Shown: positions 18,132-26,493, counted from the first letter of the stretch. The stretch: DNA of 64,000 nt from Pseudaquabacterium pictum (GCF_005403045.1 NZ_BJCL01000008.1:186001-250000), one strand, 5' to 3'. Numbers and translations are program-made. Notes: a model not told the origin generated them from the sequence alone.

Positions 18132-18815
18132 ATGCGCATCCTGCTCGCCGAAGACGACACCCTGCTGGGCGACGGCCTGCGCGCCGGCCTGCGCCTGGCC
18201 GGCTTCCAGGTCGACTGGGTGCGCGACGGCCCGGCCGCCGAACGCGAGCTGCGCGCCCAGCCCTATGCCGCCGCGGTGCTGGACCTGGGCCTGCCCGGCA
18301 TGGACGGCATCGACGTGCTGGCCAGCGTGCGCCGCGCCGGCGTCACCCTGCCGGTGCTGGTGCTGACAGCGCGCGATGCCGTGCCCGACCGCATCAAGGG
18401 CCTGGACACCGGCGCCGACGACTACGTGGTCAAGCCGGTCGACCTGGACGAGCTGGCCGCCCGGCTGCGCGCCCTGGTGCGCCGCGCCGCCGGCCAGCCG
18501 CAGGAGCAGCTGCAGGCCGGCGACATCCGGCTCGACCCCGCTGCCCGCACGGTGCAGCGCGGCACCGAGCCGGTGGCCCTGTCCACGCGCGAATTCGACC
18601 TGTTGCAGGCGCTGCTGCTCAACGCCGGCCGGGTGCTGTCGCGCGAGCAGCTGGAGCAGCACCTCTACAGCTGGGGCCGCGAGGTGGAGAGCAATGCGGT
18701 GGAGGTGCACATCCACCACCTGCGCAAGAAGCTGGGCGCCGACTGCATCCAGACGGTGCGCGGCGTCGGCTACCTGCTGCCCAAGGTGCCGCCGGCCGGC
18801 GGCAGCGCCGGATGA
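18132..18815 (+). CDS. OmpR/PhoB-family response regulator (QseB-like)
   Basis: 227 residues. The receiver domain has acidic residues D8/D9, phosphoacceptor D51 in VLDLGLPGMDG, T79 and K101. The C-terminal winged helix (about 130-222) carries LSTREFDLLQALLLNAGRV and the recognition-helix region NAVEVHIHHLRKKLG. It should control genes in response to the kinase that overlaps it by 4 bases. Its position right after the SHP operon, 26 bases from the cytochrome b stop, is often seen with SHP gene sets. Confidence 0.94.
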   Translation: MRILLAEDDTLLGDGLRAGLRLAGFQVDWVRDGPAAERELRAQPYAAAVLDLGLPGMDGIDVLASVRRAGVTLPVLVLTARDAVPDRIKGLDTGADDYVVKPVDLDELAARLRALVRRAAGQPQEQLQAGDIRLDPAARTVQRGTEPVALSTREFDLLQALLLNAGRVLSREQLEQHLYSWGREVESNAVEVHIHHLRKKLGADCIQTVRGVGYLLPKVPPAGGSAG

Positions 18816-20335
18816 AGAAGGGCCGGCCACCGTCCTTGCAGGGCCGGCTGCTGGCCCTGCTGCTGGCCGCGGTGGTGGCGGTGTGGGTGGGCACGGCCGC
18901 CTCCACCTGGCGCGACATGCAGCATGAGCTGGACGAGCTGCTCGACGGCCACCTGGCCCAGGCCGCCGCGCTGCTGGTGGTGCAGCAGGCGGCGGCACCG
19001 GGCGACGATGACCAGCGCCTGAACGCGCCGCAGCTGCACCGCTACGCGCCGCGGGTGGCCTTCCAGGTCTGGCACGACGGCGCGCTGGTGCTGCGCTCGG
19101 CCAATGCGCCGGCCACGCCGATGGTCAGCCTGGGCCCGCAGGCGGTGGCCGAGGCGCGCGCGCGCGAGGCGCGGCGTGACCGCGACGACGACAGCGACGA
19201 TGAACACCACGACCGCAAGCCCGGCCCGGTGCGGCAGGCGCCGGCTTCGCAGGCCGGCCTGGGGCTGGGCTTCCACAGCGTGCAGTTCGACGGCCAGCCC
19301 TGGCGGGTGTTCGTGGCCCAGGGGGCGGCGCGCGATGTGCGGGTGTTCGTCGGTGAACAGGTGGCCAGCCGCGACGACATCCTGTGGGCGGTGCTGCGCG
19401 GCATGCTGGGGCCGATGGCCCTGGCCCTGCCGCTGCTGGCGCTGGCCATCTGGTGGGCGGTGCGGCGCGGCACCGCGCCGCTGCGCACCCTGGGCACCAC
19501 GCTGGCCGCGCGCGATCCGCAGGCCCTGGCGCCGGTGCAGCTGCCCGGCGCCACCGCCGAGATGCAGCCGATGCTGGACGCGCTGAACCGGCTGTTCGAG
19601 CGCATCACCGCGATGGTGGCGGCCGAGCGCCGCTTCACCGCCGATGCCGCGCATGAACTGCGCACGCCGATCGCCGCCATCCGCACCCAGGCCCAGGTGG
19701 CGCTGGCCGAGACCGACAGCGCCGCCCGCGCCCATGCGCTGCGCGCCACGCTGGCCGGCTGCGACCGCGCCGCCCGGCTGGTCGACCAGCTGCTGACGCT
19801 GTCGCGGCTGGAGGCCGGCGCCACGCCCAGCACCGCCCTGGTCGACCTGGCGCCGCTGGCCCAGCGGGTGGTGGGCGACCTGGCGCCGCGCGCCATCGAG
19901 CGTGGCCAGACCCTGGGGCTGGACGCCGGCCCCGGCTGCCAGGTGACCGGCAGCGATGCCCTGCTGGCGGTGCTGCTGCGCAACCTGGTCGACAACGCGC
20001 TGCGCTACAGCCCGGCCGGTGCCGAGGTGCGGGTGGCCGTGCAGCGCAGGGATGGGCAGGTGCAGCTGCAGGTGGACGACAGCGGCCCCGGCCTGGCCGA
20101 GGCCGACCTGGCGCGGCTGGGCGAGCGCTTCTTCCGCGTGCTGGGCAGCGGGCAGGACGGCAGCGGCCTGGGCTGGTCGATCGTGCGGCGCATCGCCGCG
20201 GCCCAGGGTGCCACGGTGGCGGTGGGCCGGTCGGCCGCGCTGGGCGGGCTGGCGGTGACGGTGGCCTGGCCGGCGGCCGGCAGCGTGCCAGCGCCGGTGC
20301 AGGTGCAGGCGCCGGCATCTGGAGACGCTTGCTAG
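18812..20335 (+). CDS. Sensor histidine kinase (QseC-like)
   Basis: 507 residues. Two membrane helices (about 11-32 and 193-217) enclose a periplasmic sensor domain of about 160 residues. Within it, residues 119-135 are a striking run of Arg, Asp, Glu and His that could bind metal or cations. HAMP-like linker follows, then the phosphoacceptor H281 in AAHELRTPIAAIRTQ, the N box LLRNLVDNALRYSP and the G box GSGLGWSIVRRIAA. It phosphorylates the overlapping response regulator. The stimulus is unknown; coexpression with the haem proteins suggests a redox, NO or metal signal. Confidence 0.93.
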   Translation: MKKGRPPSLQGRLLALLLAAVVAVWVGTAASTWRDMQHELDELLDGHLAQAAALLVVQQAAAPGDDDQRLNAPQLHRYAPRVAFQVWHDGALVLRSANAPATPMVSLGPQAVAEARAREARRDRDDDSDDEHHDRKPGPVRQAPASQAGLGLGFHSVQFDGQPWRVFVAQGAARDVRVFVGEQVASRDDILWAVLRGMLGPMALALPLLALAIWWAVRRGTAPLRTLGTTLAARDPQALAPVQLPGATAEMQPMLDALNRLFERITAMVAAERRFTADAAHELRTPIAAIRTQAQVALAETDSAARAHALRATLAGCDRAARLVDQLLTLSRLEAGATPSTALVDLAPLAQRVVGDLAPRAIERGQTLGLDAGPGCQVTGSDALLAVLLRNLVDNALRYSPAGAEVRVAVQRRDGQVQLQVDDSGPGLAEADLARLGERFFRVLGSGQDGSGLGWSIVRRIAAAQGATVAVGRSAALGGLAVTVAWPAAGSVPAPVQVQAPASGDAC

Positions 20336-20370
20336 CATCGGCCCACGATGTTGCACCGTGACCGCGCCTG

Positions 20371-21630
20371 ATGGCCTGGACCCGCTTCAGCCAGGCGGCC
20401 GGTGGCCGGGCGCGGCCGGTGGCCCTGCTGGGCCTGGCGCAGACGCTGTCCTGGGGTTCGTCGTTCTACCTGCCGGCGGTGCTGGCGCACCCGATGGCCA
20501 GCGACCTGGGCCTGCCGCCGCCGACGGTCTACCTGGCCTTCTCGGGCGCGCTGGTGGTCTCGGCTGCGGTGGGCCCGGCCGCCGGCCGCGCCATCGACCG
20601 CCTGGGCGGCCGGCCGGTGCTGATGGCCTGCAACGGCATCTTCGCGCTGGGCCTGGTGCTGCTGGCGATGGCCCAGGGCCCGTGGGGCCTGTTCGCCGCC
20701 TGGGCGCTGCTGGGCGTGGCCATGGGCGCCGGCCTGTACGAGGCCGCCTTCGCCACGCTGGTGAAGCTGTACGGCCAGGCCGCGCGCAACCCGATCACCG
20801 GCATCACGCTGATCGCCGGCTTTGCCAGCACGGTGGGTTGGCCGCTCAGCGCCTGGCTGCTGGGCCAGCATGGCTGGCGCGGTGCCTGCCTGGGCTGGGC
20901 CGCACTGCACCTGCTGGTGGGCCTGCCGCTGAACGCGCTGCTGCCGCGGGCCGACCCCGCGGCGGTGCCGCCACCATCGCCAGCCGGCGCAGCCGCGCCA
21001 GCGCCGGCTGGCGCCACCACCGCTGCGCCGCCAGTGCAACCGGCCGCCGCCACGCCGCAGCGCGCGCTGGTGGCGCTGCTGAGCCTGTTCTTCGCCGTCA
21101 GCATGTTCATCGGCACCGCCTGGGCCACCCACCTGCCGCAGCTGCTGCAGAGCGTGGGCGCCACGCTGGCGGTGGCCATCGGCGTGGGCGCGCTGGTGGG
21201 CCCGGCCCAGGTGGCCGGGCGGGTGCTGGAGTTCAGCTTCCTGCGGCGGGTGCATCCGCTGCTGTCGGCGCGGCTGTCGTCGCTGGCGCATCCGCTGGGC
21301 ATCGTGGCGCTGCTGCTGCTGGGCGCGCCGGCGGCGGCGCTGTTCGCGGTGCTGCATGGCGCCGGCAACGGCATCCTCACCATCGCCAAGGGCACGCTGC
21401 CGCTGGTGCTGTTCGGCGCCCAGGGCTACGGTGCGCGCCAGGGCTGGCTGATGATGCCGGCGCGGGTGGCCCAGGCCAGCGCGCCCTTCGTCTTCGGCCT
21501 GGCGCTGGACCGCTGGGGCCGCGGCGCGCTGTGGCTGTCGGGCGCGCTGGGGCTGGTGGCCTTTGCCGCGCTGATGGCGATCCGGCTGCGGCATGATCCA
21601 GCCACCGATGCCCAGCCACCCCCACGATGA
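20371..21630 (+). CDS. Major facilitator superfamily transporter
   Basis: 419 residues with about 12 membrane helices. The loop motif between helices 2 and 3 reads GRAIDRLGGRPVL, the usual MFS motif A. A central cytosolic loop at about residues 195-228 is very Pro/Ala/Thr-rich. Substrate cannot be told from the sequence. The 3' end overlaps the CDF gene start by 38 bases, so the two are probably co-transcribed, although they need not share function. Confidence 0.86.
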   Translation: MAWTRFSQAAGGRARPVALLGLAQTLSWGSSFYLPAVLAHPMASDLGLPPPTVYLAFSGALVVSAAVGPAAGRAIDRLGGRPVLMACNGIFALGLVLLAMAQGPWGLFAAWALLGVAMGAGLYEAAFATLVKLYGQAARNPITGITLIAGFASTVGWPLSAWLLGQHGWRGACLGWAALHLLVGLPLNALLPRADPAAVPPPSPAGAAAPAPAGATTAAPPVQPAAATPQRALVALLSLFFAVSMFIGTAWATHLPQLLQSVGATLAVAIGVGALVGPAQVAGRVLEFSFLRRVHPLLSARLSSLAHPLGIVALLLLGAPAAALFAVLHGAGNGILTIAKGTLPLVLFGAQGYGARQGWLMMPARVAQASAPFVFGLALDRWGRGALWLSGALGLVAFAALMAIRLRHDPATDAQPPPR

Positions 21631-22630
21631 CCACCACGGCCATGCCGATGGGCACGGCCACGACCACGCCGACCCTGCGGCGCATGGCCATGCGCATGGT
21701 CACTCACACGGCCACGCACACGGTCACGGCCACACCCACGCCCACGCCCCGGCCAACTTCGACCGCGCCTTCGCCCTCGGCATCGGGCTGAACATCGCCT
21801 TCGTGGCGGTGGAGGCTTTCTACGGCTGGCGGGTCAACTCGCTGGCGCTGCTGGCCGATGCCGGCCACAACCTGAGCGACGTGGCCGGCCTGGTGCTGGC
21901 CTGGGCGGCGGCGGTGGCCGGCCGGCGCCAGGCCGATGCCCGCCACACCTACGGCTGGCAGCGCGCCAGCCTGCTGGCCGCGCTGGCCAATGCGCTGCTG
22001 CTGCTGGTGGCCATGGGCTCGCTGGGCTGGGAGGCGGTGCAGCGCCTGGGCACGCCCCAGCCCACCCAGGGCTGGACGCTGATCGCCGTGGCCGGCGTGG
22101 GCATCGTGGTCAACGGCGCCACGGCGCTGCTGTTCCTGCGCGGCAGCCATGGCGACATCAACCTGCGCGGCGCCTTCCTGCACATGGCGTCGGATGCGCT
22201 GGTGTCGCTGGGCGTGGTGCTGGGTGGCGCGCTGGTGCTGTGGCAGGGCTGGACCTGGGTGGACCCGGTGATCAGCCTGCTGATCGCGGTGGTGATCGTG
22301 GTGGGCACCTGGGGCCTGCTGCGGCAGAGCGTGCACCTGCTGTTCGACGGCGTGCCCGACGGCATCGACCTGGCCGCCGTGCGCCGCAGCCTGCTGGCCC
22401 TGCCCGGCGTGGTCGGCCTGCACGACCTGCATGTGTGGGCCATGGGCAGCACCGAGAACGCCGCCACCGCCCACCTGGTGCTGACCGACCAGGCCGATGC
22501 CGCCGCGGTGCTGCAGGCCGCCACCCAGGCGCTGCGCGCGGACTACGGCATCGGCCATGCCACGCTGCAGCTGGAGACGCCAGCCTTTGCCGCCGGCTGC
22601 GCGGTGCGCCATGGCGAATCGCATGGCTGA
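21593..22630 (+). CDS. Cation diffusion facilitator (zinc-type exporter)
   Basis: 345 residues (or 340 from the ATG at 21608). Residues 8-50 are a dense run of His, Gly, Asp and Ala that would bind Zn2+ or related ions. Six membrane helices follow. The transport-site motifs appear as LLADAGHNLSD in helix 2 and HMASDALVS in helix 5, the HxxxD pattern of Zn/Cd/Co exporters. The C-terminal cytosolic domain includes LHDLHVWAMGSTENA. It exports divalent metal in exchange for protons, close to the ZitB/CzcD group. The start inside the preceding gene is unusual; the 21608 ATG cannot be ruled out. Confidence 0.92.
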   Translation: MIQPPMPSHPHDDHHGHADGHGHDHADPAAHGHAHGHSHGHAHGHGHTHAHAPANFDRAFALGIGLNIAFVAVEAFYGWRVNSLALLADAGHNLSDVAGLVLAWAAAVAGRRQADARHTYGWQRASLLAALANALLLLVAMGSLGWEAVQRLGTPQPTQGWTLIAVAGVGIVVNGATALLFLRGSHGDINLRGAFLHMASDALVSLGVVLGGALVLWQGWTWVDPVISLLIAVVIVVGTWGLLRQSVHLLFDGVPDGIDLAAVRRSLLALPGVVGLHDLHVWAMGSTENAATAHLVLTDQADAAAVLQAATQALRADYGIGHATLQLETPAFAAGCAVRHGESHG

Positions 22631-22645
22631 GCGCCGCTGCCCCTG

Positions 22646-23389
22646 ATGCCCCGCCAATCCCTGCGCAGCCTGGTCGGCCACCAGCGCACCCGGCGCGCCA
22701 ACCGCCAGCTGGGCCTGCTGCTGGCGGCGGTGGCCGGCGCCATCAACGCGGGTGGCTTCCTGGCCATCCAGCGCTACACCTCGCACATGACCGGCATCGT
22801 CTCCGGCGTGGCCGACGACCTGGCGCTGGGCCACGGCGGCCTGGCGCTGGCCGGCGTGCTGCTGGTGGCGGTGTTCATCGGCGGGGCGATCACCACCACC
22901 GTGCTGATCAACTGGGCACGGCGGCGCAGGCTGCACAGCGAGTTTGCGCTGAGCCTGCTGCTGGAGGCGGCGCTGCTGCTGGCCTTCGGCCTGCTGGGCG
23001 CCAACCTGGCCCACACCAGCGCGCTGCTGGTGCCGGTGACGGCGGCGGTGCTGTGCTTCATCATGGGCCTGCAGAACGCGATGGTCACCAAGATCTCGCA
23101 GGCCGAGGTGCGCACCACCCACATGACCGGCGTGATCACCGACCTGGGCATCGAGCTGGGCAAGCTGCTGTACTGGAACCGCACGCCCGACACCCCGGCC
23201 GAGCCGATGGTGCGCGCCAACCGCGACCGCCTGCGCCTGCATGCCATGCTGCTGGCCTGCTTTGCCGGCGGCGGCCTGGCCGGCGCGCTGGCCTTCCAGT
23301 GGCTGGGCTACTACGCCACCCTGCCCATCGCCCTGCTGCTGGCCGCGCTGGCGGTGGTGCCGATCCTGGACGACCTGCAGGCGGCCTGA
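22646..23389 (+). CDS. DUF1275 (YoaK-like) membrane protein
   Basis: 247 residues with about six membrane helices. The block GAINAGGFLAIQRYTSHMTG near residues 31-50 and the central FIMGLQNAMVTKISQAEVRTTHMTG region (conserved Asn, Thr, His) are hallmarks of DUF1275. The biochemical role of the family is unknown; transport is assumed. It starts 15 bases after the CDF gene and is the last gene of this plus-strand run. Confidence 0.88.
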   Translation: MPRQSLRSLVGHQRTRRANRQLGLLLAAVAGAINAGGFLAIQRYTSHMTGIVSGVADDLALGHGGLALAGVLLVAVFIGGAITTTVLINWARRRRLHSEFALSLLLEAALLLAFGLLGANLAHTSALLVPVTAAVLCFIMGLQNAMVTKISQAEVRTTHMTGVITDLGIELGKLLYWNRTPDTPAEPMVRANRDRLRLHAMLLACFAGGGLAGALAFQWLGYYATLPIALLLAALAVVPILDDLQAA

Positions 23390-23779
23390 GCCGTGTGAAG
23401 CGTCCATGCCGGGGACCATGCCGGGTGGTGCACGGCAGCGGCTGTCAGCAGCTTCATGCGACCCGCCTGTGGTGGCAACTCGGTGAATCAGAGCCTGGCT
23501 GCTGATTCGGCTGGGATGTGGGCGCCGGGTCGAAGGCCTGCTGCTGGCGCGTCCAGTGCGACCCTGCACACCCCGGGACTGGATGGGCTGCACGGCGTGC
23601 ACGCGTCGACCAAAAAACGGCCCCCACCGGGAGGCTGACCGACTGCCGTCGGGACATGCCGTCCACTGTCGAATTTCCTGACAGTCGCCGGAGGCGACGA
23701 CGGGGCGCGTGGCGTCGAGATGCCAACAAATCACCGAGGATGAATGTAAGCAATTGACGCTGACCCGGGCGGGTCGTCA
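23390..23779 (+). other. Gene-free control region upstream of the PEP-CTERM gene
   Basis: About 390 bases without a credible gene. It contains a perfect 7-bp inverted repeat with a 10-base loop (GAATCAG at 23485-23491, CTGATTC at 23502-23508), the two enhancer-like dyads listed separately, a run of six A at about 23611, and one copy of a 12-base direct repeat (CAAATCACCGAG at 23727-23738, again at 23855-23866). Short frames here have no recognisable features. Confidence 0.55.
23665..23698. promoter_or_regulatory. Two adjacent dyads, probable enhancer for a sigma-54 activator
   Basis: ACTGTC-N9-GACAGT at 23665-23685 is immediately followed by GTCGCC-GGA-GGCGAC at 23684-23698; all arms pair perfectly. 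They lie about 85-115 bases upstream of the -24 element, the normal range for NtrC-type activators. PEP-CTERM genes of Betaproteobacteria are known targets of the PrsK/PrsR two-component system, so PrsR is the natural candidate; that link is inferred. Confidence 0.5.
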
Positions 23780-23795
23780 TGGCACGCCACTTGCC
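23780..23795 (+). promoter_or_regulatory. Sigma-54 (RpoN) promoter of the PEP-CTERM gene
   Basis: TGGCACG-CCAC-TTGCC matches the -24/-12 consensus TGGCACG-N4-TTGCA/T at every key base, with the exact GG-N10-GC spacing (GG at 23781-23782, GC at 23793-23794). Transcription should start near 23806, giving a leader of about 140 bases before the ATG at 23944. Confidence 0.85.
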
Positions 23796-23812
23796 TATTG
23801 AGGACGGAGCCA

Positions 23813-23866
23813 GGCAAATCACTACACAAATTGCCTGTCCTACGCAATCCCTAGCAAATCACCGAG
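23813..23866 (+). repeat. Repeats in the PEP-CTERM mRNA leader
   Basis: GGCAA at 23813-23817 can pair with TTGCC at 23831-23835, giving a small leader hairpin. CAAATCACCGAG at 23855-23866 is an exact second copy of the 12-mer at 23727-23738, one upstream and one downstream of the promoter. This stretch is clearly less GC-rich than its surroundings. Function unknown. Confidence 0.4.
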
Positions 23867-23943
23867 CTCCGACATCCCCGCCCGCGCAGTCCGCTGCGAC
23901 GGATCGGCAGGACCCGACTCCCAACCTCAAGGCGACCTCTCCC

Positions 23944-24801
23944 ATGTCCAACCAACACCTTGCACAAGCACTCCGTTCAGCCGCACCGATCGCGCGTCGG
24001 GTGGGCCAGTCGCTCCGCCAGGGCGCCATCGCCGTGGCGCTGACTGCGGCGGCGATGATGCCGGCACAGGCGGCGCCCTTGAAGGTCTTGTTCCTCGGGT
24101 ATGACTACAACGTCGCGAGCGTGAAGAACGACATCCTCGGGTCGGACGCCCGGTTTGACTTTGCCGCATCGACGGGTTCGGACAGCTGTGGCGCTGCCGC
24201 GCCGTCGCTCGCGACACTGCAACAGTACGACTCCGTGCTCGTGTGGGGCAACTGTGGCCCGGGCGCCGGTCTGGGCAACGTGCTCGCCGACTTCGCCGAC
24301 GGTGGCGGGCGGGTGGTCCTGGGCACCTTCCTGGGCTACTTCCAGTCGCTCGGGGCCTTCACGGGCCGCATCAACAGCACTGGCTACAACCCGTTCATCG
24401 GCGGAACGACCGACGCGTACAGGAACGTGACCCTGGGCACCCACGACGCCTCCAGCGCGCTCTTCGACGGCGTCGGGTCGATTGCCTCCAGCTACTACAA
24501 CGGTGACTGGATGGGTGTGGACGTGGGCGCCACCCTGGTGGCCGAGTGGAGCAACGGCCGACCCTTCGTCGGCGTCAATGCTGCCGGCAATGTGCTCAAC
24601 GTGTCGCTGTTCCCCAACGTCGCCAGCTTCCGCCACGCTTCGGGCAACTACCAGCAGCTGTTCCGCAACGCGCTCGCCTACGAGGCAGCACCCGCCCCCG
24701 TCGCTGCCGCAGTGCCGGAGCCGGCGTCCTTGGCGCTCGTCGGCCTCGCCCTGCTGGCGATGACCGGCACGCGCCGGCTCGCACGGCGCCAGAGCCGCTG
24801 A
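23944..24801 (+). CDS. PEP-CTERM sorting-domain exported protein
   Basis: 285 residues. A signal peptide (about 1-42, ending AQAAPLK) is followed by a body and then the C-terminal sorting tag: VPEPASLALVGLALLAM and a basic end, recognised by exosortase for surface or exopolysaccharide-linked export. The body starts LKVLFLGYDYN and alternates strands with Gly-rich loops (YDSVLVWGNC, GGGRVVLGTFLGYF), which hints at a flavodoxin-like or ThuA/glutamine-amidotransferase-like fold without clear catalytic residues. Codon use departs from its neighbours: many CTC, GTC, TCG and GGG codons where neighbours use CTG and GGC, which suggests separate ancestry. It stands behind a sigma-54 promoter. No exosortase lies in the window. 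Confidence 0.85.
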   Translation: MSNQHLAQALRSAAPIARRVGQSLRQGAIAVALTAAAMMPAQAAPLKVLFLGYDYNVASVKNDILGSDARFDFAASTGSDSCGAAAPSLATLQQYDSVLVWGNCGPGAGLGNVLADFADGGGRVVLGTFLGYFQSLGAFTGRINSTGYNPFIGGTTDAYRNVTLGTHDASSALFDGVGSIASSYYNGDWMGVDVGATLVAEWSNGRPFVGVNAAGNVLNVSLFPNVASFRHASGNYQQLFRNALAYEAAPAPVAAAVPEPASLALVGLALLAMTGTRRLARRQSR

Positions 24802-25040
24802 CGCAACAGCGCGGCGACCTCGATCCAGCGCTTCGGACCAGCCGCCAACCTGGGCCTGACCGCGTACCAAATCGCGCTGGAGGGCCGCTTCGGAGCGCGT
24901 CGATGGGCTGGTACCGGTCGTTCAGCGGCATTCGAGACCGCACGCACAGCCCATGCTCCGCATGCCAACGTGTGGCCGGCCCTCGCCGGGTGCAGACTGC
25001 CTTAACCTCGGCGCAGTCTCAACACCACCCGGAGCCCCGC

Positions 25041-25256
25041 ATGCCCACCGTCCACGTCCAGCTCTTCAAAGGCCGCACGGCCGACCAGAAACGCGCAGCC
25101 GCCGCGGCCATCACCGAGGCCGTGGTGGCCACCCTGGGCGGCAACGCGGCCACCGTGGACGTGATCTTCCACGACATCGAGCGCCACGACTGGGCCACCG
25201 GCGGCAAGCTGTGGAGCGACCAGCCGCCCGCGCCGCCCACCCCGGCGGCGCCCTGA
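25041..25256 (+). CDS. 4-Oxalocrotonate tautomerase-family small protein
   Basis: 71 residues beginning Met-Pro-Thr-Val-His-Val; after Met removal Pro1 would be the catalytic base of tautomerases. Length and the strand-helix-strand pattern (VHVQLFKGRTADQKRAAA, VDVIFHDIERHDWATGG) fit the 4-OT superfamily. Members tautomerise keto acids in aromatic degradation or have other promiscuous activities. It is convergent with the thiolase gene of the box cluster, which fits but does not prove an aromatic role. A GGAGCCCCGC stretch before the ATG can serve as ribosome-binding site. Confidence 0.85.
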   Translation: MPTVHVQLFKGRTADQKRAAAAAITEAVVATLGGNAATVDVIFHDIERHDWATGGKLWSDQPPAPPTPAAP

Positions 25257-25290
25257 ATCCGGCTGCGGTCGGCCGCGGCCCGCGCTGCGG

Positions 25291-26493
25291 TCAGACCCGC
25301 TCGAGCACCACCGCGATGCCCTGGCCCACGCCGATGCACATGGTGCACAGCGCATAGCGGCCACCGTTCACATGCAGCTGGCTCACCGCCGTGGTGGCCA
25401 GCCGCGCGCCGCTGGCGCCCAGCGGATGGCCCAGCGCGATGGCGCCGCCCCAGGGGTTCACACGCGCATCGTCGTCGGCCACGCCCAAGTCGCGCAGCAC
25501 CGCCAGGCCCTGGGCGGCAAAGGCCTCGTTCAGCTCGATCACGTCCATCTGCGCCAGGCTCAGACCGGTCAGCTCCAGCACCTTGCGCACCGCCGGCGCC
25601 GGGCCGAAGCCCATGACGCGCGGCGCCACGCCGGCGGTGGCCATGCCGACCACCCGGGCGCGAGGCGTCAGGCCGTGCTTGGCGGCCGCGCTCTCGCTGG
25701 CCAGCAGCAGCGCGCAGCTGCCGTCGTTCACGCCGCTGGCGTTGCCGGCGGTCACCGTGCCGTCGGGGCGCACCACGCCCTTGAGCTTGGCCAGGGCTTC
25801 CAGGCTGGTCTCGCGCGGATGCTCGTCCTGGCTGACGAGGGTGGGCTCGCCCTTCTTCGACGGGATGGTGACCGGCGTGATCTCCAGCGCCAGGTGGCCA
25901 GCCTTCTGCGCCGCCACCGCCTTCAGCTGGCTGGCCAGGGCCATGCGGTCCTGCGCTTCGCGCTCGATCCTGAAATCGGTGGCCACGTTCTCGGCCGTCT
26001 CGGGCATGGAGTCGACGCCGTACTTCTCCTTCATCAGCTTGTTGACGAAGCGCCAGCCGATGGTGGTGTCGTAGACCGCATTGCTGCGGCTGAACGCCGT
26101 CTCGGCCTTGGGCATGACAAACGGCGCGCGGCTCATGCTCTCCACGCCGCCGGCGATCATCAGCTGGGCTTCGCCGGACTTGATGGCGCGGGCGGCCGTG
26201 CCCACCGCATCCAGCCCCGAGCCGCACAGCCGGTTGATGGTGCCGCCGGGCACGCCGATCGGCAGGCCGGCCAGCAGGGCGGCCATGCGGGCCACGTTGC
26301 GGTTGTCTTCACCCGCCTGGTTGGCGCAGCCGTACAGCACATCGGCCAGCTGCTCCCAATCCACCTTGGGGTTGCGCCCCATCAGCGCCTTCAGCGGGAT
26401 GGCGCCGAGGTCATCGGTGCGCACGCTGGACAGGCTGCCGCCGTAGCGGCCGAAGGGGGTGCGGATGGCGTCGCAGATGAAGGCGTGGGTCAT
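25291..26493 (-). CDS. pcaF: 3-Oxoadipyl-CoA thiolase
   Basis: 400 residues, the typical thiolase size. Nucleophilic Cys is in INRLCGSGLDAVGTAARAI (about residue 91). The His in ALGHPLGASGARL and the second Cys in ALCTMCIGVGQG complete the active site. The N-terminus FICDAIRTPFGRYGGSLSSVR follows PcaF/PaaJ-type thiolases. It cleaves 3-oxoadipyl-CoA to succinyl-CoA and acetyl-CoA, the last step of the box route and of protocatechuate and phenylacetate catabolism. It lies 66 bases after boxA on the same strand and probably belongs to that transcript. Confidence 0.93.
   Translation of the reverse strand: MTHAFICDAIRTPFGRYGGSLSSVRTDDLGAIPLKALMGRNPKVDWEQLADVLYGCANQAGEDNRNVARMAALLAGLPIGVPGGTINRLCGSGLDAVGTAARAIKSGEAQLMIAGGVESMSRAPFVMPKAETAFSRSNAVYDTTIGWRFVNKLMKEKYGVDSMPETAENVATDFRIEREAQDRMALASQLKAVAAQKAGHLALEITPVTIPSKKGEPTLVSQDEHPRETSLEALAKLKGVVRPDGTVTAGNASGVNDGSCALLLASESAAAKHGLTPRARVVGMATAGVAPRVMGFGPAPAVRKVLELTGLSLAQMDVIELNEAFAAQGLAVLRDLGVADDDARVNPWGGAIALGHPLGASGARLATTAVSQLHVNGGRYALCTMCIGVGQGIAVVLERV

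Noticed and set aside
21650-21760. Short-period repeat (CAYGGNCAYGGN type) resembling a tandem repeat or CRISPR-like element
   Set aside because: It is the codon pattern of the His-rich N-terminus of the CDF exporter.
23456-23757. Short frames upstream of the PEP-CTERM gene
   Set aside because: No ribosome-binding sites or protein features; the stretch is better explained as a control region.
24802-25040. Possible transposase remnant in the spacer after the PEP-CTERM gene
   Set aside because: Short translated pieces on both strands match no transposase motif, and no terminal inverted repeats or target duplications were seen.
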